From positions 44,220 through 108,219 of the forward strand of contig JAKRSB010000133.1 in assembly GCA_022402525.1 (NCBI GenBank): 64,000 nt of DNA, read 5' to 3'. The position numbers and the translations under genes were made by a program. The notes under the pieces are model-generated. The model saw only the letters and a list, made by a program, of their open reading frames with translations, ran no database searches and was not told the DNA's origin. Positions 45,538 to 55,447 of this stretch are shown here, piece by piece. Each line of letters begins with the position of its first letter. Position 1 is the first letter of the stretch. This stretch comes from Thermosynechococcaceae cyanobacterium MS004. GTDB taxonomy: Bacteria; Cyanobacteriota; Cyanobacteriia; Thermosynechococcales; Thermosynechococcaceae.

Positions 45538-46902
45538 TTAACGGCCGCCATTCACCATCTGCTGTGCCAGACTATTGGTTTTAGCCACCAGCGCCTGTAA
45601 ATCAACGGTCGTCAAGCGCCCCTGATCCACTACTTTTTTGCCATTGATAAAGCTATAGTCTACGCCATCAATCTGGCAAAACAAGAGCGCCGCCACCACA
45701 TCATGGAGCGCTCCGGCAAAGGCCGGACGGTCTAAGTTAAAGGCAATAAAATCGGCGGACATACCGGGAGCTAAGACTCCAATATCGTCCCGGCCTAATA
45801 CCCTAGCGCCGCCTAAGGTTGCCAGATCTAGCACCTCTCGCGCCGCCATCACGGTTGCATCACAACTGCCCACCCGCGCCAAAAGCATAGCGGTTCGGGC
45901 CTCGTGCAGCAGATTGGTGGCGTCATTGGAGGCGGCACCATCCACCCCCAGACCCACCGGAACCCCGTGATTTAGCATTTTGCGGATGGGGGCAATGCCG
46001 CTGCCCAAGCGCATGTTGCTACAGGGGCAGTGGGCAACCCCCGTGCCTGTTTTGCCAAATTTGTGAATGGAGTCGTCACTCAGCTTGACGCAGTGGGCGT
46101 GCCACACATCCTCGCCCAGCCAGCCGACGGACTCGGCAAAGTCGCCGGGAATCAGGCCGAACTGAGCCAGACTGTAGTCAATATCAGACTGGTCTTCGGC
46201 TAAATGGGTATGCAGCCGTACACCCTTATAGCTCCGCGCCATCGCGGCAGACTCCCGCATGAGGTCCTGGGAGACGGTGAAGGGAGAGCAGGGTGCAAGG
46301 GTAATGCGCAGCATGGAATGGCGATCGCTGTTGTGGTACTGCTCGACCAGCCGCTGAGAGTCTTTGAGAATAAATGCTTCATCCTCAACGAGGGTGTCTG
46401 GGGGCAAACCGCCCAAACTCTCGCCCTTACTCATACTGCCTCGGCTGGCGTGAAACCGGAGTCCCACCTCCTGTACTGCCTGGATCTGATGGTCTAGGGT
46501 GCAGTCATTGGGATAGATATAGTGATGATCGCTGGCGGTGGTGCAGCCCGACAAAATGAGTTCCGCTGCCGCCATCTGGGAGCTGGTGTACAGCCCTTCT
46601 GCGGTCAGGTTGGCCCAGATGGGAAAGAGCGTCTTCAGCCAGCCAAAGAGCCCATGATTTTGGGCGGCAGGCACGGCTTTGGTAAGAGTTTGGAAAAAGT
46701 GGTGATGGGTATTCACCATACCGGGCAGCACCACATGGCGCTGAAGATCTAGAACTTCGTCTGCCGTGGAGGGCAGATCGGCGGTGGTGCCGACTTGCTC
46801 AATGACGTTATCGCGGACGAACAGTGCACCATCCTGAATTTCTTGACGCTCGGCATTTTGGGTGACGAGGGTATGGATGTTTTTGACGAGCAGGGTTGAC
46901 AT
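45538..46902 (-). CDS. 8-oxoguanine deaminase
   Basis: A 454-residue amidohydrolase. Metal ligands are in NTHHHFFQTL, LHTHLAEDQ, WHAHCVKL and GLGVDGAASND. The sequence matches the 8-oxoguanine deaminase branch of the cytosine-deaminase-like family, which converts 8-oxoguanine to urate. This fits an organism under oxidative stress. Stands alone between two tandem-repeat-rich gaps. Confidence 0.88.
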   Translation of the reverse strand: MSTLLVKNIHTLVTQNAERQEIQDGALFVRDNVIEQVGTTADLPSTADEVLDLQRHVVLPGMVNTHHHFFQTLTKAVPAAQNHGLFGWLKTLFPIWANLTAEGLYTSSQMAAAELILSGCTTASDHHYIYPNDCTLDHQIQAVQEVGLRFHASRGSMSKGESLGGLPPDTLVEDEAFILKDSQRLVEQYHNSDRHSMLRITLAPCSPFTVSQDLMRESAAMARSYKGVRLHTHLAEDQSDIDYSLAQFGLIPGDFAESVGWLGEDVWHAHCVKLSDDSIHKFGKTGTGVAHCPCSNMRLGSGIAPIRKMLNHGVPVGLGVDGAASNDATNLLHEARTAMLLARVGSCDATVMAAREVLDLATLGGARVLGRDDIGVLAPGMSADFIAFNLDRPAFAGALHDVVAALLFCQIDGVDYSFINGKKVVDQGRLTTVDLQALVAKTNSLAQQMVNGGR

Positions 46903-46977
46903 GAGGGGCTCTCACAACGTTGTGCCTTTATAGGTCAAATTAGTAGGTTAAATTAGGCCAAAGAATTGTAGCGATCG

Positions 46978-48129
46978 CTATAGAAATGAGCCGGTGATTT
47001 CGTAGCGCATTCCGGGCTGCTGGGTGATGAGGCCCAATAGCTCTAGCTGAAGTAAGCCGCCAGAAAGCGCACTGGCGGATTGAGCGGAAGCTTCTGCAAG
47101 CTGATCAAAGGAAACAGACGCTCCCGAAGATGCAGTCTGGGACTTTAGCAGCAGCCAAATTTCTTCTAGCTCAGCACTCATGGCCGGCAGCGAGGTATTT
47201 TGTGCAAGCGCCTGCTTTTGATGTAGAGGTAAGGGGTCGAGGGTGGGGATGCTGCCCAATAGCTCTAGAAGATGTCCCTCGCCTAGGATAAGCTGAGCAC
47301 CTTTGCTCATCAGCCCCAGACTGCCAACGGCGCGGGGGTTATCTAAGCTATTGGGCAGCACATAGACATCTCGGCCATAGTCATTGGCCACGTAGGCCGT
47401 AATCAGTGCGCCGGACTTTTGGGGCGCTTCCATGACCAGGGTGGCGCGGCTCAGGGCGGCAATAATGCGGTTGCGGCGTGGAAAATGTGGGCGACTGGGC
47501 GGCGTTCCGGCAGGGTACTCGCTGATTATCAGGCCGCGCTCTAAAATTTGCTGGTGTAGGGTACGATTGCGGGGCGGGTAGGCAATATCGGTGCCGGTGC
47601 CCAGTACAGCAATGGTTTTGCCGCCAGCATCTAGACAGCCCAGATGCGCCTGGGTATCTACCCCCTCCGCCATCCCGGAGATCACAATTACGCCATTTTT
47701 CGCTAGGACGGCGGCTAGTTTATGAGACCAGCGCTTGGCATAGTCTGTGGGGTCTCTGGTGCCCACGATCGCCACGACGGGCATCTGAGACTGGGGGTTT
47801 AGCAACCCTGCATTGCCGCGATAGTACAGCACCGCTGGCGGGTCTGGAATTTCTTTGAGCAGGCGCGGATAGTCTGGATCTGCGGGTGTCCAGAAGGTGG
47901 GGTTAGCCTGAAGGTGCTGGGCGAGAAAAGCCTCTGGGTCAAGCTGACTGCGCTGCTTGGCGATCGCCTTGAGAACAGTTTCGCCAATACCGTTGACGGA
48001 CTGAAGCTGGTCTGGACTGGCAAGCCACGCCGCCGATAGACTGCCAAATTGCGCCTGTAGGCGCTGGAGCAATACGGGGCCAATGCCTGAAATCTGCGCC
48101 CATGCGAGCCAAGCTGACCGCTCCTGCAT
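46978..48129 (-). CDS. dprA: DNA-processing protein DprA
   Basis: About 383 residues from the ATG at 48129, which follows AAGGAG. DprA loads RecA on incoming ssDNA in transformation. An N-terminal helix-hairpin-helix region (AQISGIGPVLLQRL), the Rossmann DprA core (VAIVGTRDPTDYAKRW, ISGMAEGVDTQAHLG, AVLGTGTDIAYPPRN, MEAPQKSGALITA), and a C-terminal winged-helix domain are all present. Suggests capacity for natural transformation. Confidence 0.94.
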   Translation of the reverse strand: MQERSAWLAWAQISGIGPVLLQRLQAQFGSLSAAWLASPDQLQSVNGIGETVLKAIAKQRSQLDPEAFLAQHLQANPTFWTPADPDYPRLLKEIPDPPAVLYYRGNAGLLNPQSQMPVVAIVGTRDPTDYAKRWSHKLAAVLAKNGVIVISGMAEGVDTQAHLGCLDAGGKTIAVLGTGTDIAYPPRNRTLHQQILERGLIISEYPAGTPPSRPHFPRRNRIIAALSRATLVMEAPQKSGALITAYVANDYGRDVYVLPNSLDNPRAVGSLGLMSKGAQLILGEGHLLELLGSIPTLDPLPLHQKQALAQNTSLPAMSAELEEIWLLLKSQTASSGASVSFDQLAEASAQSASALSGGLLQLELLGLITQQPGMRYEITGSFL

Positions 48130-48146
48130 GATGCAGACTCCTTTCC

Positions 48147-48359
48147 CTACTGGTTGGCGCGGGCATCCCGTGCCGCTGCCACAAAGGCATAAACCCCCAA
48201 GGGAACGCTTAATGCCAAAATAATGGCGGTTGCCCAATTGCCCAAGGGTGGCTGACCCGATGAGAGTTCAAAGACCGAACCCACTGCGGCGATCGCGGCA
48301 ACGCAGGCAAGACCCAACAGCAACCCACTTTTTGTAGACACAATAGCTGTCCTAATCAC
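48147..48359 (-). CDS. Small two-span membrane protein
   Basis: A 70-residue protein with two hydrophobic segments (about residues 10-30 and 43-63) and a short charged tail. Just 17 bp upstream of dprA on the same strand. No family recognised; similar short proteins occur beside dprA or def in cyanobacteria. Confidence 0.6.
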   Translation of the reverse strand: MIRTAIVSTKSGLLLGLACVAAIAAVGSVFELSSGQPPLGNWATAIILALSVPLGVYAFVAAARDARANQ

Positions 48360-48476
48360 GCCAGATGTATTCTAACTACATTCTAACTGCCCATCCTAAC
48401 TGCCCATTCTAACTGCTAACTCTAAGCGCTCATGCTACAGACTTTTTAAAACAGCCAGGATGTAAAGCAGTCGCGA

Positions 48477-49043
48477 CTATCTGACAGGCTTCACAGCCTG
48501 CCGCGAAAATCCATGTTCAGTTAGCTCTTGGTTGAGCTTGAGGGCATTCTCTGCACGATCCACAAACAGCACGCCTGATAAGTGATCCATCTCATGCTGT
48601 ATAGCGCGGGATAGTAACCCCTGAGCGCGAATGGCTTGGGGTCGGCCTAATTCATCCTTAAAGGCAACTTCTATCATTTCAGGGCGCTTCACGTCGAGGT
48701 AAACCCCTGGAATACTTAAGCAGCCTTCTTGATCTACACAAATTTCTTTGCCCTTAAGCCGAATGACGGGGTTAATGAGAATCAGGGGCGGGTTGGCGGC
48801 TTCGTCGGGTTCAATGTCCACCACAATAATTTGCTTGGCGATCGCCACTTGGGGGGCAGCTAGACCAATGCCGTCGGCACTGTACATGGTCTTCAGCATG
48901 TTGTCTACAATTTTGCGCACCTCGGCATCTACTTTGGTTACGCGCTTGGCCATTTGCCGCAGGACGCGATCGCCAAGGGTATGGATGTCGTAGGGTGGGG
49001 TTTTAAGCTTGCTCTTATTAAAGGCGATCGTTTCAGAAGGCAT
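48477..49043 (-). CDS. def: Peptide deformylase
   Basis: About 188 residues. Zn/Fe deformylase motifs are complete: GIGLAAPQVA, EGCLSIPG, and QHEMDHLSGVLF. It removes the formyl group from new proteins. ATG at 49043 preferred over the in-frame TTG at 49061. A further membrane gene and dprA lie downstream but separated by over 100 bp. Confidence 0.95.
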   Translation of the reverse strand: MPSETIAFNKSKLKTPPYDIHTLGDRVLRQMAKRVTKVDAEVRKIVDNMLKTMYSADGIGLAAPQVAIAKQIIVVDIEPDEAANPPLILINPVIRLKGKEICVDQEGCLSIPGVYLDVKRPEMIEVAFKDELGRPQAIRAQGLLSRAIQHEMDHLSGVLFVDRAENALKLNQELTEHGFSRQAVKPVR

Positions 49044-49477
49044 AGGGGTGGCGGGGTGCAATGGCAGGGGATAAAAATCTTAAGCGGACAGGCTTCACTT
49101 TACGATTTTAGTCGATTCTGACTTGAGTTGTAGCGATACAGCAGCTCCTGTTGTGAAACGATCCTAACCCCACTCAATCTAAGCCTGCCTAAAGGTAGGA
49201 TAGGCTGGCGATGAGCTATCCTGTTGCGTCGCTAGCAGTTCTCGCTTCAAGAACTTTCTCGGAGTTCCGTATAAATCCTCCCAAAAGGCACCTTCTGAGC
49301 GATCGCCCAGGGTAAAGTTCAGTTTAGGTCTCTCTTGTCTAAAGATTATGGTGCAGCCGTGGTTCGTGACACAAAACTAGCCCTCCGCTGTGATCGCTCC
49401 AAAATCATGGCGATCGCAACAGAGGGCGAAGAAAAGGGCGAAGAAAAGGGATAAGAAAATCGAGCAATACTTCAGGG
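49044..49477. other. 434-bp gap between def and sodA
   Basis: No gene. Right end holds GGGCGAAGAAAA 12-bp repeats (about 49424-49455) and the sodA terminator-like hairpin. Several HIP1 sites. Confidence 0.55.
49381..49426 (-). terminator. Terminator-like hairpin after sodA
   Basis: On the minus strand a 17-bp stem with two mismatches and one wobble pair (49410-49426 with 49381-49397) encloses a 12-nt loop and is followed by CTAGTTTTG. Confidence 0.45.
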
Positions 49478-50188
49478 CTAGTCAGCAGCGGCAAAACGCC
49501 GACTGATTTCTGGCCAATTCACCACATTCCACCAGGCTTTAAGATACTCTGGCCGACGATTGCGATATTTGAGATAGTAGGCATGTTCCCAAACGTCATT
49601 CCCAAGAATCGGTGTCCCTTCTGATAGAGGCGCATCCTGATTAGGGGTAGTGGTTACTGTTAAGACACCAGGTTTGTCTCCAGACTTAACCTTAACCAGC
49701 CAAACCCAGCCACTTCCAAAGCGACTGGCACCTCCTGCCTCAAACGCCTGCTGGAATTTTTCAAAGCTCCCAAAAGACTTATTAATGGCTTCCGCTAGCT
49801 TGCCTGTGGGCTGACCGCCACCCTTGGGACTCATGGCTGTCCAGAATAGGGAGTGGTTATAGTGTCCCCCAGCATTGTTGCGGACAGCACTGCGAATGTC
49901 TTCTGGAACCTGGTCTAGGTTGCTCAGCAGCTCCGTCAGGGTTTTATTTTGCTGTGCGGGGTATTTTTCTAGCGCTTTGTTGAGGTTGTTAACGTAGGCA
50001 GCATGATGCTTATCATGATGGATCTGCATGGTTTCAGCATCAATGTGTGGCTCTAGGGCGTTATAGCTATACGGGAGATCCGGTAGGTCAAAGGGGGTCG
50101 CGATCGCCCTAGCCCCGCTCAGTAAAACGATTCCGCAGCAAACACAAAAAATGAAGAGAGCGTTCAAAAACTTGCCCATAGCACTCAC
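49478..50188 (-). CDS. sodA: Membrane-anchored Mn superoxide dismutase
   Basis: A 236-residue Fe/Mn-family superoxide dismutase with an N-terminal hydrophobic segment (about residues 6-28, ARAIA at its end), so exported or membrane-anchored. Metal ligands: HHDKHH, NHSLFW, DVWEH. The pattern [13 protein letters not shown] with QDAPL points to the Mn type. Converts superoxide to peroxide at the lumen or periplasmic face. Confidence 0.93.
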   Translation of the reverse strand: MSAMGKFLNALFIFCVCCGIVLLSGARAIATPFDLPDLPYSYNALEPHIDAETMQIHHDKHHAAYVNNLNKALEKYPAQQNKTLTELLSNLDQVPEDIRSAVRNNAGGHYNHSLFWTAMSPKGGGQPTGKLAEAINKSFGSFEKFQQAFEAGGASRFGSGWVWLVKVKSGDKPGVLTVTTTPNQDAPLSEGTPILGNDVWEHAYYLKYRNRRPEYLKAWWNVVNWPEISRRFAAAD

Positions 50189-50305
50189 TAATGCCTCAAC
50201 AGATCAATGCCCCAGCTCATATACCCTAATTTAATGCCCCAACAGGTGCTTCTTTACAGGCGCTTCTTTAAAGCAGGCTCTTTTAATCAGACACTCGAAG
50301 ACTAA

Positions 50306-50572
50306 TCAGACACTCGAAGACAGTTCGCAAATCGTCCTCGTCTCTCCCTCAGGCCAATCTTGCCAAGCTTCTGCCACAATTTCGCTGAGCCACTGCCGGG
50401 TGCCCCAATCAAGCTCCTGATCCTCTTGCAGCACAAGGTCTGTTAATTCGTCTAAAGACTGTCCCTTGGTTCGGGCAGCATTGACGACTCCCGCGATCGC
50501 GGCGGCAATCAGCTCCTCGGTTACAGGGGGAGGGCTGTTGTGGGGACTGTCTAAAGCGTTAGGATTATCCAT
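50306..50572 (-). CDS. Small hypothetical protein
   Basis: About 88 residues from this ATG (a longer start at 50611 is open). Helical, acidic; DELTDLVLQEDQELDWGTRQWLSEIV is a distinctive run. It has the look of a conserved cyanobacterial protein of unknown function. No motif seen. Confidence 0.6.
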   Translation of the reverse strand: MDNPNALDSPHNSPPPVTEELIAAAIAGVVNAARTKGQSLDELTDLVLQEDQELDWGTRQWLSEIVAEAWQDWPEGETRTICELSSSV

Positions 50573-50701
50573 AGATCCCTGAAGCAGGTTGTGAATGTAA
50601 ACTTTTTGCAAGGTTTCTTAGAGACGTAAAGCGGTCTGCCCCAGGAAGTCTAACCTATTTTTAACGTGTTGCTCTGCTGCGCGATTCAATATTGTGAAAT
50701 G

Positions 50702-50749
50702 TATCAATTGTGAAGTCTATCAATTGTGAAGTCTATCAATTGTGAAATA
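50702..50749. repeat. 16-bp tandem repeat, 3 copies
   Basis: TATCAATTGTGAAGTC twice and a third variant, period 16. CCGTGCGAGATCAA words continue to about 50815. Confidence 0.9.
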
Positions 50750-50824
50750 TAAATCCGTGCGAGATCAAATCAATCCGTGCGAGATCAATGCGAGATCAAT
50801 CTGTGCGACAACCGTGCGATAACA

Positions 50825-52972
50825 ATGCAAGAAATTTTTTACACCGAGATTCCCACCCCCGACACCGCTGGGGTAAAACGCTGGCTCCAAGAGGAATTTC
50901 AGCCCTTTTGTGGGACAAAGAAAGCCTCGGCTGAGGGCTGTCTTGTTCAAGATGTTCGGCACCAAGATGCTCAGCACCAAGATTCTCAGCAGAAGGGGGA
51001 GTGGTCTATTTTTGTCTGGTCGGTTTTGCGGACGACCTATCTGAAGGTTTTTCGCTGGAGCGATCGCCCTTTGCCCAAAGAGAATGCCTTCCTCAAGCAT
51101 CTCAAGCAGGATTTAAGGCAGGCGTTTCCCTTTCAGGTGCCAGAGCCCCCTCAGATTGATCTGGCGCATACCTCAATTTTTGAAGGACTTGCGGCGCAGT
51201 ATCCGCTAACGGTTAAGTATTTTCAGAAAATGCCCCAGGGGGAAGCAGACCTCACGCGGGTTTACTGGTGGGAGCAGCGCTGGCGCGCCAATGTGCGCGC
51301 TCCACAACAGCCTCGGCAAGTGGTATTTAAGGAGGCTTTAGAGGCTTTAGAGCCTTTGTCAGAAATGCGATCACCAGATCTATCTGCTCAGAGCGGCTTA
51401 AATCAGAGCGGCTTAAATGATTCAGCACCACCCTATGACCTCATTTATTTGGGCGGCGCACTGGGCGTCATTCATGCTGCGGTAATGGCCAAGCTGGGCT
51501 ATCGGGTGTTGCTCATTGAGCGGCTGTCCTTTGGGCGAATGCACCGCGAGTGGAATATATCTCGCGCTGAATTTCAGAATTTGATTGACTTGGGGTTGTT
51601 TACCGCCGCTGAATTTGAAAGCCTAATTTCCCGTGAATACCGAGACGGATTCCATAAATTTTTTGATGCGAACAACCCGCCCCAGTCCAAAGCACCGATT
51701 CTCCACACCCCAACCGTCCTGAACATCGCCGTGAATTCTGCAAAGCTCCTGCACCTATGCGGTGAAAAGCTGCGCCAAGCCGGAGGCGAGATTTGGGAAA
51801 ATACTGAATTTGAACGCACCACAGTCTCACCGCAGTCTGTCAGCGTCCAGGCCACCCACCTCCCGACGAGTACGCCAAAACTGGCTAAGGGCAGAATTTT
51901 AGTGGATGCCATGGGCACCGCTTCTCCAATCGCCTGGCAACTCAATGGCGGTCGCGCCTTTGAAAGCGTTTGCCCCACGGTGGGTGCAGTGGTGTCTGGG
52001 CTAGACCCAGCGGTCTGGAATGCGGACTACGGCGATGTCCTCAACAGCCACGGCGATCTGTCCCGTGGGCGGCAGCTCATCTGGGAACTGTTTCCAGGGC
52101 CAGGGCAAGAGCTGACCTTTTATCTGTTTCACTACCACCAGGTGCAGCCGGAAAATCCTGGCTCCCTTCTGGAAATGTACGAAGACTTTTTTACGATTCT
52201 GCCGGAGTATCGCCGCTGCGATCGCGATGAGCTGGCCTGGATAAAACCGACCTTCGGCTATATTCCTGGACATTTTACGGCTAGTGAGAGCGATCGCACC
52301 GTCGCCTATGATCGCCTCATTTCCATTGGGGATGCCGCCTCTTTGCAGTCGCCCTTGGTCTTTACAGGATTTGGCTCCATCGTTCGCAATATGCCGCGAC
52401 TCACGGACTTACTGGATACAGCCCTGCGCCACGACTTAGTACAGGCCAAGCACCTTAACCAGATCCGTGCCTACCAGAGCAATATTGCCGTCACCTGGCT
52501 CTTTTCGCGGGGGATGATGGTGCCCAATGGCCTAGATCTGCCGCCAGAGCGCATTAATGCGATGCTCAATACTTTCTTTGGCATTTTAGAAACGGAATCG
52601 CCTGAGGTGGCGGAAGGCTTCATTAAAGATCGCTTTGGCTGGCTGACCTTCAACCGCATGGCCATAAAAGCCGCCTGGATGAATCCAGCACTGCTCTACT
52701 GGATTTGGGGGCTTGTCGGATTTAAGGATATGGTTCGCTGGCTGCAAAGCTACTGGAGCTTTACCGTGGCGGCTTTTATGAATGCGCTCCTACGCACCTG
52801 GTTTCCGGCCTGGGTTCGGCGAATGCAGCCAACCCTAGAGCAACGCTACCCAGCACTCTGGTTTTGGCTGCTCGCCAAAAGCTATGGCGTTACTTACTCC
52901 CTAGGACAGCCCCGTATTGAGCGATCGCTTCCGGCTCCGGTTCTGCCTAAAAAGGCGATCGCGGTCAACTAA
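50825..52972 (+). CDS. CruA/CruP-family lycopene cyclase-like flavoprotein
   Basis: About 715 residues from this ATG. It has a FAD dinucleotide fold starting at YDLIYLGGALGVIHAA (about residue 205), REWNISRAEF, a late GDAASLQSPLVFTGFGS, and a hydrophobic C-terminus. These match the CruA/CruP group (CruA cyclises lycopene; CruP is a related protein tied to oxidative stress). I cannot tell CruA from CruP by eye. Two repeat-encoded stretches, HQDAQHQD near residue 50 and QSGLNQSGLN near 190, look like recent insertions. Confidence 0.78.
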   Translation: MQEIFYTEIPTPDTAGVKRWLQEEFQPFCGTKKASAEGCLVQDVRHQDAQHQDSQQKGEWSIFVWSVLRTTYLKVFRWSDRPLPKENAFLKHLKQDLRQAFPFQVPEPPQIDLAHTSIFEGLAAQYPLTVKYFQKMPQGEADLTRVYWWEQRWRANVRAPQQPRQVVFKEALEALEPLSEMRSPDLSAQSGLNQSGLNDSAPPYDLIYLGGALGVIHAAVMAKLGYRVLLIERLSFGRMHREWNISRAEFQNLIDLGLFTAAEFESLISREYRDGFHKFFDANNPPQSKAPILHTPTVLNIAVNSAKLLHLCGEKLRQAGGEIWENTEFERTTVSPQSVSVQATHLPTSTPKLAKGRILVDAMGTASPIAWQLNGGRAFESVCPTVGAVVSGLDPAVWNADYGDVLNSHGDLSRGRQLIWELFPGPGQELTFYLFHYHQVQPENPGSLLEMYEDFFTILPEYRRCDRDELAWIKPTFGYIPGHFTASESDRTVAYDRLISIGDAASLQSPLVFTGFGSIVRNMPRLTDLLDTALRHDLVQAKHLNQIRAYQSNIAVTWLFSRGMMVPNGLDLPPERINAMLNTFFGILETESPEVAEGFIKDRFGWLTFNRMAIKAAWMNPALLYWIWGLVGFKDMVRWLQSYWSFTVAAFMNALLRTWFPAWVRRMQPTLEQRYPALWFWLLAKSYGVTYSLGQPRIERSLPAPVLPKKAIAVN
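50960..50989. repeat. 15-bp in-frame tandem duplication
   Basis: CACCAAGATGCTCAG / CACCAAGATTCTCAG, period 15, in the N-terminal part of the CruA/CruP-like gene. Confidence 0.9.
51391..51420. repeat. 15-bp in-frame tandem duplication
   Basis: GAGCGGCTTAAATCA / GAGCGGCTTAAATGA, period 15, encoding SGLNQ/SGLND just before the FAD-binding domain of the CruA/CruP-like protein. Confidence 0.9.
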
Positions 52973-52977
52973 GACAA

Positions 52978-53009
52978 TTGAGCATGAAATAGCTTGAGCA
53001 TGAAATAGC
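52978..53009. repeat. 16-bp tandem duplication
   Basis: TTGAGCATGAAATAGC twice, period 16. Confidence 0.9.
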
Positions 53010-53030
53010 TTGAGCAAGGGATGACTTAAT

Positions 53031-53062
53031 CCTGGGGATGATTGCGTTCAGTCATCCCCAGG
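53031..53062 (+). terminator. Strong hairpin after the CruA/CruP-like gene
   Basis: CCTGGGGATGA / TCATCCCCAGG, a perfect 11-bp stem with a 10-nt loop. No T-run follows, so terminator function is likely but not certain. Confidence 0.5.
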
Positions 53063-53494
53063 ACACGGCTGCGGATTTAACGCCTCAACTTTATGATTCT
53101 TTATGAAATTGTGAGGAATCACTCACCCGTCCTTTTGGGATAATCTCCAGCACCCTGCTGGCGGCTGACCCCTTGCACAAAACTTAGGATCAAGCTACCC
53201 TCTGCCTTAAAAGTTTTGGGTTTCTATCCAGGGGAGGATTTCATACAGCTAGTTTTCTTGGAAACTGTTACAATAGTTCATGGAAGAGACGACTTTGTTA
53301 AAAATCATTACCGTCTCAGCCTTGTTTTAAGAAAGCGTAAAGTTGGCAACTCCTGAACTTCTAGGATTTCGATAAGTTACAGCTAGTGCTGAGCGCTCAT
53401 TAATCTACATTGACCCTTCCAGGATTGACCCTGACGGGCTAGAGCAAATGCTTCTTCAGCAATTCATTGTTCCCAATCACCGAGGCTCCTAGGC

Positions 53495-54451
53495 ATGAGA
53501 ACAGCAGAATCTTCAAAGGATTTGGTGCGTACCTATTTAAGAGAAATTGGTCGTGTTCCGCTTTTGACCCACGAGCAAGAGATTACATACGGTAAACAGG
53601 TTCAGCAGTTGAATGTGCTGAACCAGGTGAAAGAGCAGCTTCAAGAGCAGCTTCAGCGAACTCCCACCACCAGCGAATGGGCGATCGCCGCTGACTTAGA
53701 AGAACCTATCCTCACCTCAACAATATCGGATGGGGAGCTGGCCAAGCGGCGAATGGTGGAGGCAAACCTCCGCCTTGTCGTATCCGTCGCCAAGAAATAT
53801 ATCAAGCGCAATGTAGACCTGCTGGATCTGATTCAAGAAGGCACCATTGGGATGCAGCGCGGGGTTGAAAAGTTTGACCCCACCAAAGGGTATCGGTTTT
53901 CGACCTATGCCTACTGGTGGATTCGTCAGGCCATTACAAGAGCGATCGCCGAAAAAGGACGCACCATCCGTCTGCCGATTCATATCACCGAGAAGCTGAA
54001 CAAAATTAAGAAGACCCAGCGCATTCTTTCCCAGCAGCTTGGTCGCGCCGCCACCATTGCCGAGCTAGCCGATGAGCTAGAGCTAACCTCGCGTCAGGTG
54101 CGAGACTACCTCGAAAAAGCGCGTCAGCCCCTTTCCCTAGACGTGCGCGTGGGTGATAACCAAGATACAGAGCTGGGAGAGCTTCTCGAAGACCCCGCCG
54201 AGTCTCCCGATGAATACACCTTACAAACCTGCCTTCGCCAGGATCTAGAGCGCTTGATGGATGACCTCACTGTTCAGCAGCGCCAAGTGCTAAACCTGCG
54301 ATTTGGGTTAGAAGATGGCCAGCCGCTCACCCTTGCAAAAGTGGGTGAATGTCTCAATATCAGCCGTGAGCGTGTCCGTCAAATTGAGCGTGAAGCACTC
54401 ACTAAGCTTCGTAAACGTCGTGAAGATATTCACGAGTACATGGCCAGCTAG
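53495..54451 (+). CDS. Group 2 RNA polymerase sigma factor
   Basis: A 318-residue sigma-70-family factor. Region 1.2 ([16 protein letters not shown]), region 2 ([24 protein letters not shown]...AYWWIRQAI), region 3 ([14 protein letters not shown]), and region 4 ([33 protein letters not shown]) are all present. It lacks the long region 1.1 of the primary factor, placing it in group 2. The length equals that of Synechocystis SigD, but the subtype is not certain by eye. Group 2 factors switch transcription under light and stress changes. Confidence 0.92.
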   Translation: MRTAESSKDLVRTYLREIGRVPLLTHEQEITYGKQVQQLNVLNQVKEQLQEQLQRTPTTSEWAIAADLEEPILTSTISDGELAKRRMVEANLRLVVSVAKKYIKRNVDLLDLIQEGTIGMQRGVEKFDPTKGYRFSTYAYWWIRQAITRAIAEKGRTIRLPIHITEKLNKIKKTQRILSQQLGRAATIAELADELELTSRQVRDYLEKARQPLSLDVRVGDNQDTELGELLEDPAESPDEYTLQTCLRQDLERLMDDLTVQQRQVLNLRFGLEDGQPLTLAKVGECLNISRERVRQIEREALTKLRKRREDIHEYMAS

Positions 54452-54750
54452 AGAGCAAGCTAGAGTATTTCGCCGATATGGCTCAAATATCAAGCGCCCG
54501 TAGAGCTTCTATAGGGTCAGCTTCTAGTAAGACTGTGCCGATGATCACGGGAGATTACACTTTTTAGGTTCGGTTTTGCCCCCTAGAAAAATCATGCCTA
54601 AACGCTAGATTAGGTTTAGTCATTCGTTTCTGAGTATCGCTTCTGTCCTAAGGGTCAAAACTTGATTTCTAAAAAATCAGCTTCTTAGGTGATTCAATAC
54701 TCCAAAACATCCTGGCGCTAATCTACTGTTTGTTCTTTCAGAATATTCTG

Positions 54751-55155
54751 ATGAAAAACCCCATGAACCCGTCTACAAATTCCGGTGGGCAAAATCTTGA
54801 AGTTAGCAATCAGCTCTGGCAGTATGTAAGCAGTATGGAGCCTGAAACCGTTTCGCGTCTCTCTCAGCCGACCTCTGATGAGGTGATGCAGGTGATGGAG
54901 CGCAGCATTCTGTCGCTTTTGGGGCATCTACCCTCTGGGCAGTTTGACGTGATGATTACAACTAGCCGCGAGAGCTTGGGTCGATTGTTAGCCTCAGCGA
55001 TGACCAACGGCTATTTTCTAAGGGCGGCTGAGCAGCGTTTAGCCTTTGAGGGTGCGCTTCAAAGTCCTGACCCAAGCACTTTACCCAGTATTCAGCCCCA
55101 GGCAGATTTCCACGCGCTCAACGAACATTCATGGCCTCAAGAGCCTTTAGATTAG
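54751..55155 (+). CDS. DUF760 protein
   Basis: About 134 residues from ATG 54751 (54730 also open). The DUF760 core spans about residues 15-105: LWQYVSSMEPETVSRLSQP, VMQVMERSILSLLGHLP, and TSRESLGRLLASAMTNGYFLRAAEQR. DUF760 proteins occur in cyanobacteria and plastids, without a settled function in cyanobacteria. It follows the sigma factor by 300 bp. Confidence 0.85.
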   Translation: MKNPMNPSTNSGGQNLEVSNQLWQYVSSMEPETVSRLSQPTSDEVMQVMERSILSLLGHLPSGQFDVMITTSRESLGRLLASAMTNGYFLRAAEQRLAFEGALQSPDPSTLPSIQPQADFHALNEHSWPQEPLD

Positions 55156-55289
55156 TCCCATTCAAGTCTTTGCAAGTCCCCTTCCATTAGCCCTCTTGAG
55201 CTAAGTCCCTCTTGCGCTAGGTTTCTCCTGAGATAAATTCTGTTGGGTGAAGCCTCTTCCATAAAGATACGTGCGTTTGATGATGCCCT

Positions 55290-55410
55290 TGAAGCTCCTC
55301 ACCCCAAGCCCCTCTCCCAAAGGCGAGGGGCTTAAGATGCTTGATTTTTAATTGGCCCTCCTTCTCCCTAGGAAGAAGGAAGATGGGAGGATGAGGGGCG
55401 GTTGTTTTTG
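55290..55410. repeat. GC-rich interspersed palindromic repeat
   Basis: Contains AAGCCCCT/AGGGGCTT (8-bp stem, 55306-55313 / 55326-55333), CTTCT/AGAAG, and outer CCTCACCCC / GATGAGGGG. This matches the type of interspersed element common between cyanobacterial genes (GGGAGAGGGG...GGGTGAGG words). Confidence 0.55.
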
Positions 55411-55447
55411 GTCGAACTCTCGTTAAATATGTTCTCTAGAAGGTGCG

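Larger units (their letters stand above)
52973..53494. other. 522-bp gap upstream of the sigma factor gene
   Basis: Contains a 16-bp duplication (52978-53009), a strong hairpin (53031-53062), and the promoter/leader region of the sigma factor. No gene seen. Confidence 0.55.
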